Assembly (NCBI GenBank): GCA_012839395.1
Contig: DUNJ01000053.1
Coordinates: 1 to 18,661 of the forward strand
Reading direction: 5' to 3'
DNA length: 18,661 nucleotides
DNA from: Tepidimicrobium sp.
GTDB lineage: Bacteria > Bacillota > Clostridia > Tissierellales > Tepidimicrobiaceae
Shown here: piece by piece, positions 1-7,866 of the stretch
How positions within the stretch are numbered: position 1 is the stretch's first letter
Layout: each line of letters begins with the position of its first letter
Program-made: the position numbers and the translations under genes
Notes under the pieces: generated by a model
Told to the model about the DNA's origin: nothing
Seen by the model: only the letters and a program-made list of their open reading frames with translations
Databases searched by the model: none

Positions 1-91
1 AAAAATAAGAAGGATTTTTATAGAAGTTTTATTGCTCACATATCTAAAAACTGAGCTTATCTCAACTTCCCTTTTTAAAATCTCAATAATA

Positions 92-100
92 TGATATAAT
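92..100 (+). promoter_or_regulatory. Probable extended -10 promoter of murC
   Basis: TATAAT at 95-100 is preceded by TG at 92-93, giving the extended -10 form TGnTATAAT. No good -35 box is seen 16-18 bases upstream, which extended -10 promoters tolerate. Transcription would start near 107 and leave a leader of about 100 bases. That leader holds a small hairpin, with arms TCAGTAA (104-110) and TTACTGA (121-127). Confidence 0.4.
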
Positions 101-204
101 TTATCAGTAACAAAATATCTTTACTGAAATAGGATAATATAAATGCTTAACTTGGTAATAATAAAAATAATCTATGAATCTGTACCAAAATAGGAGGTAA
201 ATCT

Positions 205-1605
205 ATGTTTGAGTTTTGCATAAATAGCCATAAATATTCCCACATCCATTTCATTGGAATTGGTGGGATTAGTATGAGTGGATTAGCGGAAATTTTGTTG
301 AGCGAAGGATATAGAGTATCTGGTTCCGATGCAAACAACAGTAAAATAATTAAAAGACTGAAATCTTTAGGTGCTGATATATACATAAATCATAAGGGCG
401 AAAACATTACGGGGGCAGATTTAATAGTATATACGGATGCCATTTCTGAAGACAATGAAGAATTGGTCGAAGCTATCAAAAAAGGCATCCCCGTCATCGA
501 CAGAGCTACATTCTTAGGTGCTATTATGAATAATTATAAAAATTCTATCGCGGTATCTGGAACTCATGGTAAAACCACTACAACCAGCATGATTGCTACT
601 ATTTTTAACCATTCAACACTAGACCCTACGATTCTATTAGGAGGTCAGCTTGCCGACATCGGTGGCAATATAAAGATAGGGAATAGGGAACATATATTGA
701 CCGAGGCCTGTGAATATAAAGGTAATATTCTAAAATACTTTCCCACTATAGCAATAATTTTAAATATTGAAGAAGATCACCTGGATTATTTTAAAGACAT
801 CAATCATATATTGGATAACTTCATCGATTATTCCAATAATATACAGGATGGTGGATACCTGGTTGTGAACATAGATGATTCTAATTCTAGAAAAGTGATA
901 GAAAAAACTGGGTCCAACGCTATTACATTTGGTATCAATAATAAGGCAGACTATCGAGCTGAAAATGTTTCATTCACATCCGAAGGGTATCCCAGTTTTA
1001 TGCTAAATATAAAGGGAGAATATCTTTATCCGGTTACATTAAATGTAATGGGGACTCATAATGTTTATAATTCGTTAGCCAGTATTGCAACTGCCCATAT
1101 ACTAGGTATACCGATAGAAACCATTATATCATCCATAGGAAAATATAAAGGAACCGGTAGAAGGTTGGAGTTTAAAGGGTCTGTCAACGGCATAAGGATA
1201 ATAGATGATTATGCCCATCACCCTACTGAAATTAAAGCATCATTAAATGCATTGAAAAATTTAGATAAAGGCCATATCTGGTGTGTTTTTCAGCCTCATA
1301 CCTATAGTAGAACCAAGTTGTTATTGAAAGATTTTGGAAAGGCCTTTTCAGGAGCAGATAAAGTAATAATACCAGATATATATGCTGCTCGTGAAAAGGA
1401 TAGCGGAATAATCCATTCAACCAACCTAGTAGATGTCCTGATTGAGAATGGGGTAGATGCTCAATATATGTCATCCTTTGAAAGCATCGGGAAGTATCTA
1501 TTAAAGCATGCACAAGAAGATGATATAGTAATTACCATGGGTGCCGGCAATGTCTATGCCATCGGCGAGAAAATGCTAGAAAGTGAAAAAAAGGAAGCAA
1601 TTTAA
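205..1605 (+). CDS. murC: UDP-N-acetylmuramate--L-alanine ligase (MurC)
   Basis: This cytoplasmic Mur ligase adds L-alanine to UDP-N-acetylmuramic acid using ATP, the first step in building the peptidoglycan stem peptide. The 466 residues match the family length. The N-terminal Rossmann domain starts with GIGGISMSGLA (18-28), the UDP-MurNAc site. The ATP P-loop GTHGKTTT is at 119-126. The metal and substrate motif TEACEYK (166-172) and NIEEDHLDYF (187-196) follow. The C-terminal domain has DDYAHHPTE near 333-341 and FQPHTYSRT near 365-373, both typical of MurC rather than MurD, MurE or MurF. The ATG has a strong AGGAGGT site at 192-198. The gene stands alone on its strand and ends in an intrinsic terminator that starts at its stop codon. 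No other mur gene is present, so it is outside a dcw-type cluster, as in many Firmicutes. Confidence 0.97.
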   Translation: MFEFCINSHKYSHIHFIGIGGISMSGLAEILLSEGYRVSGSDANNSKIIKRLKSLGADIYINHKGENITGADLIVYTDAISEDNEELVEAIKKGIPVIDRATFLGAIMNNYKNSIAVSGTHGKTTTTSMIATIFNHSTLDPTILLGGQLADIGGNIKIGNREHILTEACEYKGNILKYFPTIAIILNIEEDHLDYFKDINHILDNFIDYSNNIQDGGYLVVNIDDSNSRKVIEKTGSNAITFGINNKADYRAENVSFTSEGYPSFMLNIKGEYLYPVTLNVMGTHNVYNSLASIATAHILGIPIETIISSIGKYKGTGRRLEFKGSVNGIRIIDDYAHHPTEIKASLNALKNLDKGHIWCVFQPHTYSRTKLLLKDFGKAFSGADKVIIPDIYAAREKDSGIIHSTNLVDVLIENGVDAQYMSSFESIGKYLLKHAQEDDIVITMGAGNVYAIGEKMLESEKKEAI

Positions 1606-1630
1606 CCCCTTAACTTAAAGGGGTTTTTTT
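1604..1630 (+). terminator. Intrinsic terminator of murC
   Basis: An AACCCCTT / AAGGGGTT stem (1604-1611 and 1618-1625) is followed by a T run to 1630. The stem begins within the murC stop codon. The stop codon of the convergent LCP gene (1615-1617) lies in the loop and adjoining bases. On the minus strand the hairpin has no T run, so it should act mainly on murC. Confidence 0.85.
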
Positions 1631-2604
1631 ATAGCATATATATCAGATAATATCTTTTGTACCTCCTCAGGGTTGTGCACATAATAGGATAAAAGTTTTC
1701 CTTCATACCTCCTAAATTCTGCTTCTCCCGGTAATGTGAAAAATGAAAAATTATCCTTCTTCATGCCCACTGCATCCTTACCATAGGATAGGGCCTCCCT
1801 AAGAGTTATATCCGTCTTCACATAGTTGAAACTGTTCTTTATAACGATAGGTAACCGATATGAAAAGATCTTCCCAACGAAAGAAGCTAAAAATTGTTGT
1901 TGAGCCCTTATCCGTCCCAAATCTCCATCTGCATATCCTATGTTATTTCCATTACCTCGTCTATATCTTAAGAAATCTAAAGAGTTCTTGCCATCCAAGG
2001 TTTGTTTTCCTTTTTTAATATCTATATCCAATGGTGGCCTTGAAGTGGGATCGCTATACCTCATATCAAAGGGTACCATAATCTCCACCCCACCTATGGA
2101 ATCTATTATTTTAATAACCCCTTCATAATCCACTATTACAGAATGATGGATAGGAGCCTTACCCAATACATGGGATATAGCCTTCTTAACCCCCGCTACG
2201 CCATGCTCTGCATATATGGAGTTTATTTTCCGCTGCTCCGCTCCATCATAACCTCTCCTATGTATATATGTATCTCTAGGTATAAAGATTACATCTACCT
2301 CCTTAGTAGATGGACTAAAGGAGGCCACCATAATGGTATCAGATCTGGATTCCTCCATTCCCAATATGGCTATATTGACCCTATCGCTTTTTTCAAAAGC
2401 TTCTGCTAACGAGGTATAACGTTTAACTCTCTTAAGGGGCCTATGGCTCTTTTCATCATCTTTATCTTTATCTTCATCTTCCACTTTTACAATTTTAGAA
2501 TTCATCCTATGTTTACTTTCCCTCACGTAGGTATAGGAACCTAAAAAAAAGGCAATAAAAAAAGATATAAATGACACCAAAAAGATCTTCCAAAAGGTCC
2601 TCAC
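1615..2604 (-). CDS. LCP (LytR-CpsA-Psr) family wall-polymer ligase
   Basis: LCP proteins are membrane-anchored phosphotransferases that move undecaprenyl-linked glycopolymers such as teichoic acid or capsule onto peptidoglycan. The 329-residue protein has one N-terminal membrane segment (about 6-26). A short, very acidic and lysine-rich linker follows (about 40-60, rich in D, E and K). The extracytoplasmic LCP domain runs from about 74. Visible LCP motifs are RSDTIM (87-92), PRDT (109-112), a conserved arginine pair in FLRYRR (211-216), and DLGRIRAQQQF (228-238), the family's polyprenyl-phosphate-binding signature. The start is a GTG at 2602-2604, supported by an AAGGTGA site. The next ATG (residue 34) would remove the membrane anchor. 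It lies 95 bases downstream of pgi on the same strand with no terminator between, so the two may share a transcript. Which of the TagT/U/V-type roles it has cannot be told. Confidence 0.92.
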   Translation of the reverse strand: MRTFWKIFLVSFISFFIAFFLGSYTYVRESKHRMNSKIVKVEDEDKDKDDEKSHRPLKRVKRYTSLAEAFEKSDRVNIAILGMEESRSDTIMVASFSPSTKEVDVIFIPRDTYIHRRGYDGAEQRKINSIYAEHGVAGVKKAISHVLGKAPIHHSVIVDYEGVIKIIDSIGGVEIMVPFDMRYSDPTSRPPLDIDIKKGKQTLDGKNSLDFLRYRRGNGNNIGYADGDLGRIRAQQQFLASFVGKIFSYRLPIVIKNSFNYVKTDITLREALSYGKDAVGMKKDNFSFFTLPGEAEFRRYEGKLLSYYVHNPEEVQKILSDIYAIKKPL

Positions 2605-2699
2605 CTAAATCACCTTCCATAAAAGATATTTCTATATATTGTGTCCAATCTATACCTTTATATTACAAAGCTGATTTATACCGCCCTATCCCCGCTCCG

Positions 2700-4007
2700 C
2701 TAGCTTTCAAACTTCCCCAAAAGCTTGAACATATTTCTCTTGTATCCTTCCACCCCCGGCTGATCAAAAGGGTTAACACCCGATATATACCCACCAATAG
2801 CACATGCTTTTTGAAAAAAGTATATAAGTTTTCCCATATAATATTCTTCCAACCTTGGAACCTTTATAATTAAATTAGGCACCCCACCCTTAGTATGAGC
2901 CATTAAAGTTCCCTCAAAAGCCTTTCTATTGATAAAATCTACTGTCTTATCCGATAGATAATTGAGGCCATCTATATCGAAGTCATCCGCTTCAATCCCT
3001 ATATCTCGCCGAGGGTTTTCTACATATATAGTAGTTTCAAACAAGTTCCTCCTTCCATCTTGGATTAATTGGCCTATGGAATGGAGATCCGTAGTAAAAT
3101 TAGCGGAAGATGGATATATACCTTTTCCATCCTTGCCCTCGCTTTCACCAAATAGCTGCCTCCACCACTCAGCCAAGCTATTTAAATGGGGTTCGTAATT
3201 TATAAGTAACTCTATATACCTCCCCTGCCCATATAATATATTTCTTGCCAATGCATATTGGTAGGATATATTCTCGTCTATATTAATTCTAGAGTATTCA
3301 TCCATAGCATCTCGAGCGCCCTCTAATATTCTATCTATATCAATTCCAGAAACAGCCATTGGCAATAGGCCAACAGCTGTCAAAACAGAATACCTCCCCC
3401 CTATATCCCCTGGAATTGCAAAGGATATATAATCTTCTCTATCGGCCAATGTCCTCAATCCACCTTTATGCCTATCTGTGGTAATATATATTCTCCTATT
3501 GGATTCCCTTTTCCCATATCGATTCTCCATATATTTTCTCAACAATCTAAATGCTATTGCTGGTTCTGTTGTAGTGCCAGATTTAGATATCACATTAATG
3601 CTTATATCTAAATCTTCTAATAGATCCATCAAATTACATATATAATCGCTGCTCATATTATTGCCCGCATAGTATATATTTGGACCCCTGCGCCTATCCC
3701 TGGGAAGATGATTATAAAAGCTATGATTTAAGGCCTCTATACATGCTCTACTTCCCATGTAGGAACCCCCTATTCCAATTACAATCAAAGCATCCGAATC
3801 CCTCTGTATATTATTGGCTGATTCCTTAATCCTTTCAAGTTCCTGCTTATCGTAATTCCTGGGAAGATCTATCCAACCTGTAAAATCTCCTCCCGGCCCC
3901 TCACCCCGATGCAACAGGCCATGGGCAACTTCTATTAATGGCTTCATGTTTTCAACTTGATGACATTTTATAAAGGAATTAGAGTAGTTAAAGGTTATAT
4001 TACCCAT
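2700..4007 (-). CDS. pgi: Glucose-6-phosphate isomerase
   Basis: It interconverts glucose-6-phosphate and fructose-6-phosphate in glycolysis and gluconeogenesis, in the cytoplasm. The 435 residues fit the shorter Firmicute form (about 430-450). The sugar isomerase fold is shown by GIGGSYMGSRA (78-88) and by the phosphate-binding signature VISKSGTTTEPA (139-150). GGRYSVLTAVGLLP follows at 203-216. A second signature region, EWWRQLFGESEGKDGKG, is at 280-296 and includes the candidate catalytic Glu290. His309 sits in TTDLHSIGQ. The C-terminal NPFDQPGVEGYKRNMF carries the usual active-site lysine. The ATG has an AGGTGGTGA ribosome site. A terminator separates it from the PAS-PP2C gene upstream, so it probably has its own promoter, though I could not place one with confidence. 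Confidence 0.97.
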   Translation of the reverse strand: MGNITFNYSNSFIKCHQVENMKPLIEVAHGLLHRGEGPGGDFTGWIDLPRNYDKQELERIKESANNIQRDSDALIVIGIGGSYMGSRACIEALNHSFYNHLPRDRRRGPNIYYAGNNMSSDYICNLMDLLEDLDISINVISKSGTTTEPAIAFRLLRKYMENRYGKRESNRRIYITTDRHKGGLRTLADREDYISFAIPGDIGGRYSVLTAVGLLPMAVSGIDIDRILEGARDAMDEYSRINIDENISYQYALARNILYGQGRYIELLINYEPHLNSLAEWWRQLFGESEGKDGKGIYPSSANFTTDLHSIGQLIQDGRRNLFETTIYVENPRRDIGIEADDFDIDGLNYLSDKTVDFINRKAFEGTLMAHTKGGVPNLIIKVPRLEEYYMGKLIYFFQKACAIGGYISGVNPFDQPGVEGYKRNMFKLLGKFES

Positions 4008-4024
4008 CGGTTCACCACCTAAAA

Positions 4025-4060
4025 ATTTAAAAACCCCAGAATTACAATTCTGAGGCTTTT
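4025..4060 (-). terminator. Terminator of the PAS-PP2C gene
   Basis: An inverted repeat at 4034-4055 has arms CAGAATT / AATTCTG flanked by CC / GG. On the minus strand it reads GGGG followed by TTTTTAAATTTTT. It sits between the phosphatase stop and the pgi start. The plus strand also has a short T run, but no plus-strand gene ends here. Confidence 0.75.
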
Positions 4061-5184
4061 TACATCAATACATCCATCAATACCATTGCGAAATCATCCT
4101 GCTGTTCTCCCCATCTAAATCTCTCCACATCTTCCACTATGGCAGTTAATACATTATCTCTATTCTGATCTATGATATCTACAAGCCTTTCTACTCCGAA
4201 TTCATTCCCTTTCGAATCCCTTACTTCCGTTATCCCATCAGTATAGAGTAGTATCTTATCGCCTCTATCTAATATTATGTCATTTTCCTCATAATATATT
4301 TCATTAAATATTAAAGATATGGGAAGCCCACTTGTCTTTAACAGGCTTATCTCATTATTATTATATTTTATTGGAACACAATTATGACCTGCATTTGCAT
4401 ATATAAGGCGATTACTTTTAAAATTATATATCCCATAAAAAATTGTAAAGTACTTGTCCGATTTTAAGTCCAACGCTACAAATCTCTTATGCAGTTCCGT
4501 TAACGCCACCGAAGGTCTTAAAATATCATCCTTTATAGCTCGCATGGTCTGTCTGATAAACATAGTCATCATAGAAGCAGTAATACCGTTACCAACCACA
4601 TCGCTGATATAGATTCCTATATGGTCATCATCAATATAATATATATCGAACATATCACCGCTTAGCATCTCCGAAGGTTTATATAGATGATCTATTTCAA
4701 CCGTATTATACCTTCCCTTTTTAGGTAATATCCTCCGTTGAAGCCTTTTGGCAAATAATAGATCCTTACTCATCTTCGTATTCTTTTCAATGAGCTCCAG
4801 CTCCAATTTCCTCTCCCTCGTTACATCCCTAAATACCTCTACAGCGGCTATAGCTTTCCCGCTATCATCTAAGACAGGTGAGCTCTTAATAGAGTAAAAT
4901 TTTCCCCCTATAACCTCTTCCTTTTGAATTGTTTCCTTATTCTTTATGCTCCTCCTAGATATGCAAAAGCCACAAGCTTCCTTCTTATTATGGATCCTAT
5001 AGCACTTTTTGCCTTCTAACTCCTCTCCGAGGGATTCCTTCATAGCTCTGTTAGCATATAGCACATTCCCATCATAGTCTACAACTCTAACCCAATCAGC
5101 CATGCTCTCGAGGACATGATAATTTAACATGCTATACTTTTCCTTTGTTCTTTTTAGATGTTTTAATTGTTTACCCGTTAGCAT
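4060..5184 (-). CDS. PAS domain-PP2C (SpoIIE/RsbU-type) serine phosphatase
   Basis: This is a probable signalling phosphatase: an N-terminal sensor and a metal-dependent PP2C domain of the SpoIIE/RsbU class. Such enzymes usually dephosphorylate an anti-sigma-factor antagonist or a similar STAS protein. The PAS domain covers about 22-125 (ESMADWVRVVDYDGNVLYAN at its start). It contains a cysteine cluster, Cys61, Cys71 and Cys74 with His65, in GKKCYRIHN and ACGFC. A helical linker (about 125-155) leads to the LAKRLQRRILP-like entry of the PP2C domain. PP2C metal residues appear in SGDMFD (175-180), ISDVVGNG (193-200), YTDGITE and the C-terminal QQDDFAMVL. There is no membrane segment, so it should be cytoplasmic. 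No STAS, anti-sigma or sigma gene is adjacent, so the target is unknown. The ATG has an AGGTGGT site. Confidence 0.9.
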   Translation of the reverse strand: MLTGKQLKHLKRTKEKYSMLNYHVLESMADWVRVVDYDGNVLYANRAMKESLGEELEGKKCYRIHNKKEACGFCISRRSIKNKETIQKEEVIGGKFYSIKSSPVLDDSGKAIAAVEVFRDVTRERKLELELIEKNTKMSKDLLFAKRLQRRILPKKGRYNTVEIDHLYKPSEMLSGDMFDIYYIDDDHIGIYISDVVGNGITASMMTMFIRQTMRAIKDDILRPSVALTELHKRFVALDLKSDKYFTIFYGIYNFKSNRLIYANAGHNCVPIKYNNNEISLLKTSGLPISLIFNEIYYEENDIILDRGDKILLYTDGITEVRDSKGNEFGVERLVDIIDQNRDNVLTAIVEDVERFRWGEQQDDFAMVLMDVLM

Positions 5185-5222
5185 GCTACCACCTACTACA
5201 ATATAATTAGACGCTTTTTACA

Positions 5223-5251
5223 ATGATATCATAACAGTTTTTAAAACACAA
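5223..5251 (-). promoter_or_regulatory. Predicted promoter of the PAS-PP2C gene
   Basis: On the minus strand TTGTGT (5246-5251) and TATCAT (5223-5228) are separated by 17 bases, and TG precedes the -10 box as in extended -10 promoters. It lies in the 73-base gap between the adenosyltransferase stop and the phosphatase start, so the phosphatase can be made independently. Confidence 0.5.
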
Positions 5252-5257
5252 AGCATT

Positions 5258-5788
5258 TTATTCTCTATAACTCACGTCTATTTCTTCCTCTTCCAGGTAT
5301 CTTGCTAATGCATATATTAGATCCGATAGCCTATTTATATACTTAATCAATAAAGGATCTACTTTTGCCTGAGACTCTAGCGTAACTATTCTTCTTTCAG
5401 CCCTTCTACAGATGGTACGACATACATGCATATATCCAGACCCTTTCCCGGAGCCCGGAATTATAAATCCAGTGACATCATCCAATTTTTCCGTATATCT
5501 ATCTATAGTATCCTCTAAAAATTGTATATCCTCTTCCACTATCCGATACCTTATTTTACTATCATCTTCGGTTGCTAGATGAGCAGATACAGTGAATAGT
5601 TTGTTTTGAATCCCTTGTATAATGTTGTATATCTCTTGGCAGTCCACGTAGTTTTTAGCTAGTCCTAAAAATGAAACCAATTCATCCACCGTTCCATAAC
5701 TTTCCACTCTGATATCATCTTTGGATACCCTCGTATTATCAAATAAGCTTGTCTTCCCCTTATCCCCGGTCTTAGTATATATGCCCAT
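5258..5788 (-). CDS. PduO-type corrinoid (cob(I)alamin) adenosyltransferase
   Basis: It transfers the adenosyl group of ATP to cob(I)alamin to make coenzyme B12. The 176 residues match the PduO/MMAB-type domain length. The ATP-binding N-terminus reads MGIYTKTGDKG with the following TSLF (1-15). RVSKDDIRVESYGTVDEL (20-37) is the family hallmark. The C-terminal helix HVCRTICRRAERR (121-133) carries the arginines and glutamate of the active site. The usual PGG is PGSG (111-114) here. No other cobalamin gene or riboswitch is nearby, so its coenzyme probably serves an enzyme encoded elsewhere, or scavenged corrinoids are used. The ATG is preceded by GGGGGAAG. It starts 50 bases after the methyltransferase stop on the same strand with no terminator, so the two may be co-transcribed. 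Confidence 0.95.
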   Translation of the reverse strand: MGIYTKTGDKGKTSLFDNTRVSKDDIRVESYGTVDELVSFLGLAKNYVDCQEIYNIIQGIQNKLFTVSAHLATEDDSKIRYRIVEEDIQFLEDTIDRYTEKLDDVTGFIIPGSGKGSGYMHVCRTICRRAERRIVTLESQAKVDPLLIKYINRLSDLIYALARYLEEEEIDVSYRE

Positions 5789-5837
5789 CGCGCTTCCCCC
5801 TTCATCTTTTGGTTAGATTGTATCACTATAAACTACC

Positions 5838-6980
5838 TCATTCAACAATCTTAGGTGGCCTTGGTCCATAATACTGATAGTAATCTACCCTCATACGACC
5901 ATTATATAGCTTTCTCCTTCTATCGGCTTTTTTACCATATAAGGATTCAAATCCTTCTTCAGATGTCAGCACATATATTGAATATGTATCCAAATCCTTA
6001 AAAATCCTCCCCATATCTCTATAAAGCTTATTCACCCCTTTCCTCTCTCCCATCCTCTCACCATAGGGTGGGTTGCATATTATAACCCCATAATCCTCCT
6101 CAACTCTCAGATCCCTAATATCTCCCACCTTAAATTTTATGTCTTCTTCCAATCCCATATTATATGCATTTCTCTTAGCTATCTCTATTGCCCTTCTATC
6201 TATATCAGATGCTAATATGCTTAATTTACTATCTCTATACATTAAATCCCAAGCCCCTCTCCTTGCATCATACCAATATTCCTTGCTAATTCTGGGCCAT
6301 TCTTCAGAAGCAAAATTTCTATTGAGCCCTGGCGCTATATTCTTACCTATCATTGCAGCCTCTATCGGGATGGTTCCAGAACCGCAAAAAGGATCCCATA
6401 ACAGCCTATTCCTATTCCAGTAGCTCAGTTGAACCAAGGCCGCAGCCAATGTTTCCTTCAATGGGGCCGCTCCACCATGGGACCTATATCCTCTCTTATG
6501 CAAACCTACCCCTGAGGTATCAATCGTCAATGTTGCCATATCCTTTAATAAAGACACTTCTACCGTAAACTTAGCCCCTGTCTCTTCAAACCAATCCCTA
6601 TTATATCTAGTCTTCATCTTCTCCACTATGGCCTTTTTAACTATAGCCTGAGAATCGGAAATGCTGTATAGCTTAGAGTTTACAGATTTACCCTCTACAG
6701 TAAACTCCCCATCCTCTGTAATCCATTCATCCCAAGGCAGGGCCTTGGTACCTTCAAATAGTTCTTCAAAGGTTGTGGCCTTAAATTCTCCCATCTTCAA
6801 CAATACCCTATCGGCTGATCTCAACCATAAATTAGCAATAGGAATATCCCTTTCCGTGGCTTTAAAAGTTATTTTACCATTTTCAGTAACCAAGTCTTTA
6901 TAGCCGAGGTTCTCCAGCTCCCTTCTCACTATGGCCTCCAAGCCAAAGGTGGTCGTTGCAATCAATTCTATTTCTTCCAT
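5838..6980 (-). CDS. ypsC: THUMP-domain class I SAM RNA methyltransferase (YpsC/RlmL-N type)
   Basis: It is a probable large-subunit rRNA guanine-N2 methyltransferase, the counterpart of the N-terminal half of E. coli RlmL (m2G2445). The 380 residues match Firmicute YpsC. An N-terminal ferredoxin-like and THUMP RNA-binding region covers about 1-155. The Rossmann methyltransferase domain follows: HKRGYRSHGGAAPLKETLAA (161-180), motif I DPFCGSGT (196-203) for S-adenosylmethionine, ASDIDRRAI (257-265), and the catalytic NPPYGER (303-309), which marks amino methylation of a base. The ATG has an AAAGGAATG site. It is the first gene of a minus-strand run and is divergent from the superoxide reductase gene. 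TATAAT on the minus strand (7008-7013) could be its -10 box, with only a poor -35. The exact target nucleotide is inferred from the family. Confidence 0.92.
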   Translation of the reverse strand: MEEIELIATTTFGLEAIVRRELENLGYKDLVTENGKITFKATERDIPIANLWLRSADRVLLKMGEFKATTFEELFEGTKALPWDEWITEDGEFTVEGKSVNSKLYSISDSQAIVKKAIVEKMKTRYNRDWFEETGAKFTVEVSLLKDMATLTIDTSGVGLHKRGYRSHGGAAPLKETLAAALVQLSYWNRNRLLWDPFCGSGTIPIEAAMIGKNIAPGLNRNFASEEWPRISKEYWYDARRGAWDLMYRDSKLSILASDIDRRAIEIAKRNAYNMGLEEDIKFKVGDIRDLRVEEDYGVIICNPPYGERMGERKGVNKLYRDMGRIFKDLDTYSIYVLTSEEGFESLYGKKADRRRKLYNGRMRVDYYQYYGPRPPKIVE

Positions 6981-7117
6981 GCTATCATTCCTTTCTTCAT
7001 CAAGTATATTATACCTAAAAAAGAAGCTTTTACCGAATTATTAGGTTTTTGTCTGCCTCTTTTGGGTATATATCTACTAAACTTAAATATCATAAATAAG
7101 ACTTGGAGGAGATTTAT

Positions 7118-7495
7118 ATGAAAGGTTTAGGATCACTATATCAAAGTGGGGATTGGAAGGGCGAAAAACACGTTCCTGTGATAAGCTGTCCTGATAGGGT
7201 TAAGAAAGATGAATTGGTTGAATTAAGGGTAAATATAGGCCAGGAAATAGCTCACCCAAATACATTGGACCATTATATTTCATGGATTAAAGTCTATTTC
7301 AAACCTGAGGGTGGAAACTTCCCGGTAGAAGTAGGATCTTATGATTTTGCCTCCCACGGTGAATACGGAACCTTTACCGAACCAGATGTAACTTTGAAAT
7401 TCAAGGTTGAAAAGTCGGGTACAATATTTGCAACAAGCTATTGCAATATCCATGGTCTTTGGGAAAATAGCAAAGAGTTAATAGTAGAAGAATAA
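7118..7495 (+). CDS. Superoxide reductase (neelaredoxin/class II type)
   Basis: It reduces superoxide to hydrogen peroxide without making oxygen, a typical defence of anaerobes. The 125-residue protein has only the catalytic iron domain and lacks the rubredoxin-like desulforedoxin domain of two-iron desulfoferrodoxins. Likely ligands of the Fe(His)4Cys centre are His18 in GEKHVP, His46 and His52 in IAHPNTLDHYISW, and Cys109 and His112 in SYCNIHGLW. Glu16 and Lys17 before HVP are the residues known to act in catalysis. The start is the ATG at 7118. A TTG at 7103 is in frame, but the GGAGGAG site (7105-7111) lies inside that extension. The gene stands alone, with no rubredoxin or rubrerythrin beside it, and is followed by a hairpin. 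The electron donor must be encoded elsewhere. Confidence 0.93.
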   Translation: MKGLGSLYQSGDWKGEKHVPVISCPDRVKKDELVELRVNIGQEIAHPNTLDHYISWIKVYFKPEGGNFPVEVGSYDFASHGEYGTFTEPDVTLKFKVEKSGTIFATSYCNIHGLWENSKELIVEE

Positions 7496-7515
7496 TGGAT
7501 ATAAACTTTAATCAA

Positions 7516-7546
7516 GAGGATGGGGATTATTCAAATTCCCATCCTC
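7516..7546 (+). terminator. Terminator-like hairpin after the superoxide reductase gene
   Basis: GAGGATGGG (7516-7524) pairs with CCCATCCTC (7538-7546), forming a GC-rich stem. The following bases (CTATTATCTT) are only moderately T-rich, so termination may be incomplete. Confidence 0.6.
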
Positions 7547-7554
7547 CTATTATC

Positions 7555-7586
7555 TTGACAAGTTCTATTTTATATATTAATATAAT
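7555..7586 (+). promoter_or_regulatory. Probable promoter of the tyrS leader
   Basis: A perfect TTGACA lies at 7555-7560. A 17-base spacer gives TAATAT (7578-7583) as -10. The better-looking TATAAT at 7581-7586 would need a 20-base spacer. Transcription would start near 7590 and run into the T-box leader. Confidence 0.5.
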
Positions 7587-7629
7587 GCTGATATTTAATT
7601 GCTAATTCAATACTATACTATGATGGAAT

Positions 7630-7825
7630 TAGTAGCTATCTATGGTTAATTAACAGAGAATAGGTCGGCGGTGAAAGATCTATAACCTAATAGATATGCG
7701 AATTACGCTTCCGGAGTTCAGTAGGAAACTACTGCGTTCGTGCACGTTACGCAATTTGAGGCTTTATGCAAATTAAGGTGGTACCACGGGTATTTTCTCG
7801 TCCTTTACGAGGAGATACCCTTTTT
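7630..7825 (+). ncRNA. T-box riboswitch, tyrosine type, ahead of tyrS
   Basis: The leader senses uncharged tRNA-Tyr and lets transcription continue into tyrS. The conserved T-box sequence AAGGTGGTACCACGG is at 7775-7789. Its UGGU pairs with the ACCA end of a tRNA with discriminator A. Stem I contains AACAGAGA (7652-7659) and a distal region GGTGAAAGATC (7670-7680). The GAATTACGC motif (7700-7708) carries the specifier codon UAC (7704-7706), which means tyrosine. A small hairpin, CAGTAG-GAAA-CTACTG, is at 7719-7734. The terminator is a 14-pair stem, 7788-7801 with 7807-7820, followed by TTTTT. It begins inside the T-box sequence, as expected for the competing antiterminator. The 5' limit is approximate. 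Confidence 0.93.
7788..7825 (+). terminator. T-box conditional terminator
   Basis: GGGTATTTTCTCGT (7788-7801) pairs along its full length with ACGAGGAGATACCC (7807-7820), with two G-U pairs, around a CCTTT loop. TTTTT follows at 7821-7825. Its 5' arm uses the end of the conserved T-box sequence, so the antiterminator and terminator exclude each other. Confidence 0.9.
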
Positions 7826-7866
7826 ATTATATAGCCTGATAATTAAAAAAATCTAGGAGGGAAAAT

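Noticed and set aside
2571..2873. Plus-strand open frame of 100 codons opposite pgi and the LCP gene
   Set aside because: It is a shadow of two well-supported minus-strand genes and lacks a ribosome site.
5258..6980. A cobalamin biosynthesis locus or B12 riboswitch around the adenosyltransferase
   Set aside because: No cob/cbi gene is present and no B12-box-like leader is seen upstream. The neighbours are an rRNA methyltransferase and a phosphatase.
7103..7117. TTG start five codons upstream for the superoxide reductase
   Set aside because: The extension is itself the GGAGGAG ribosome site for the ATG at 7118.
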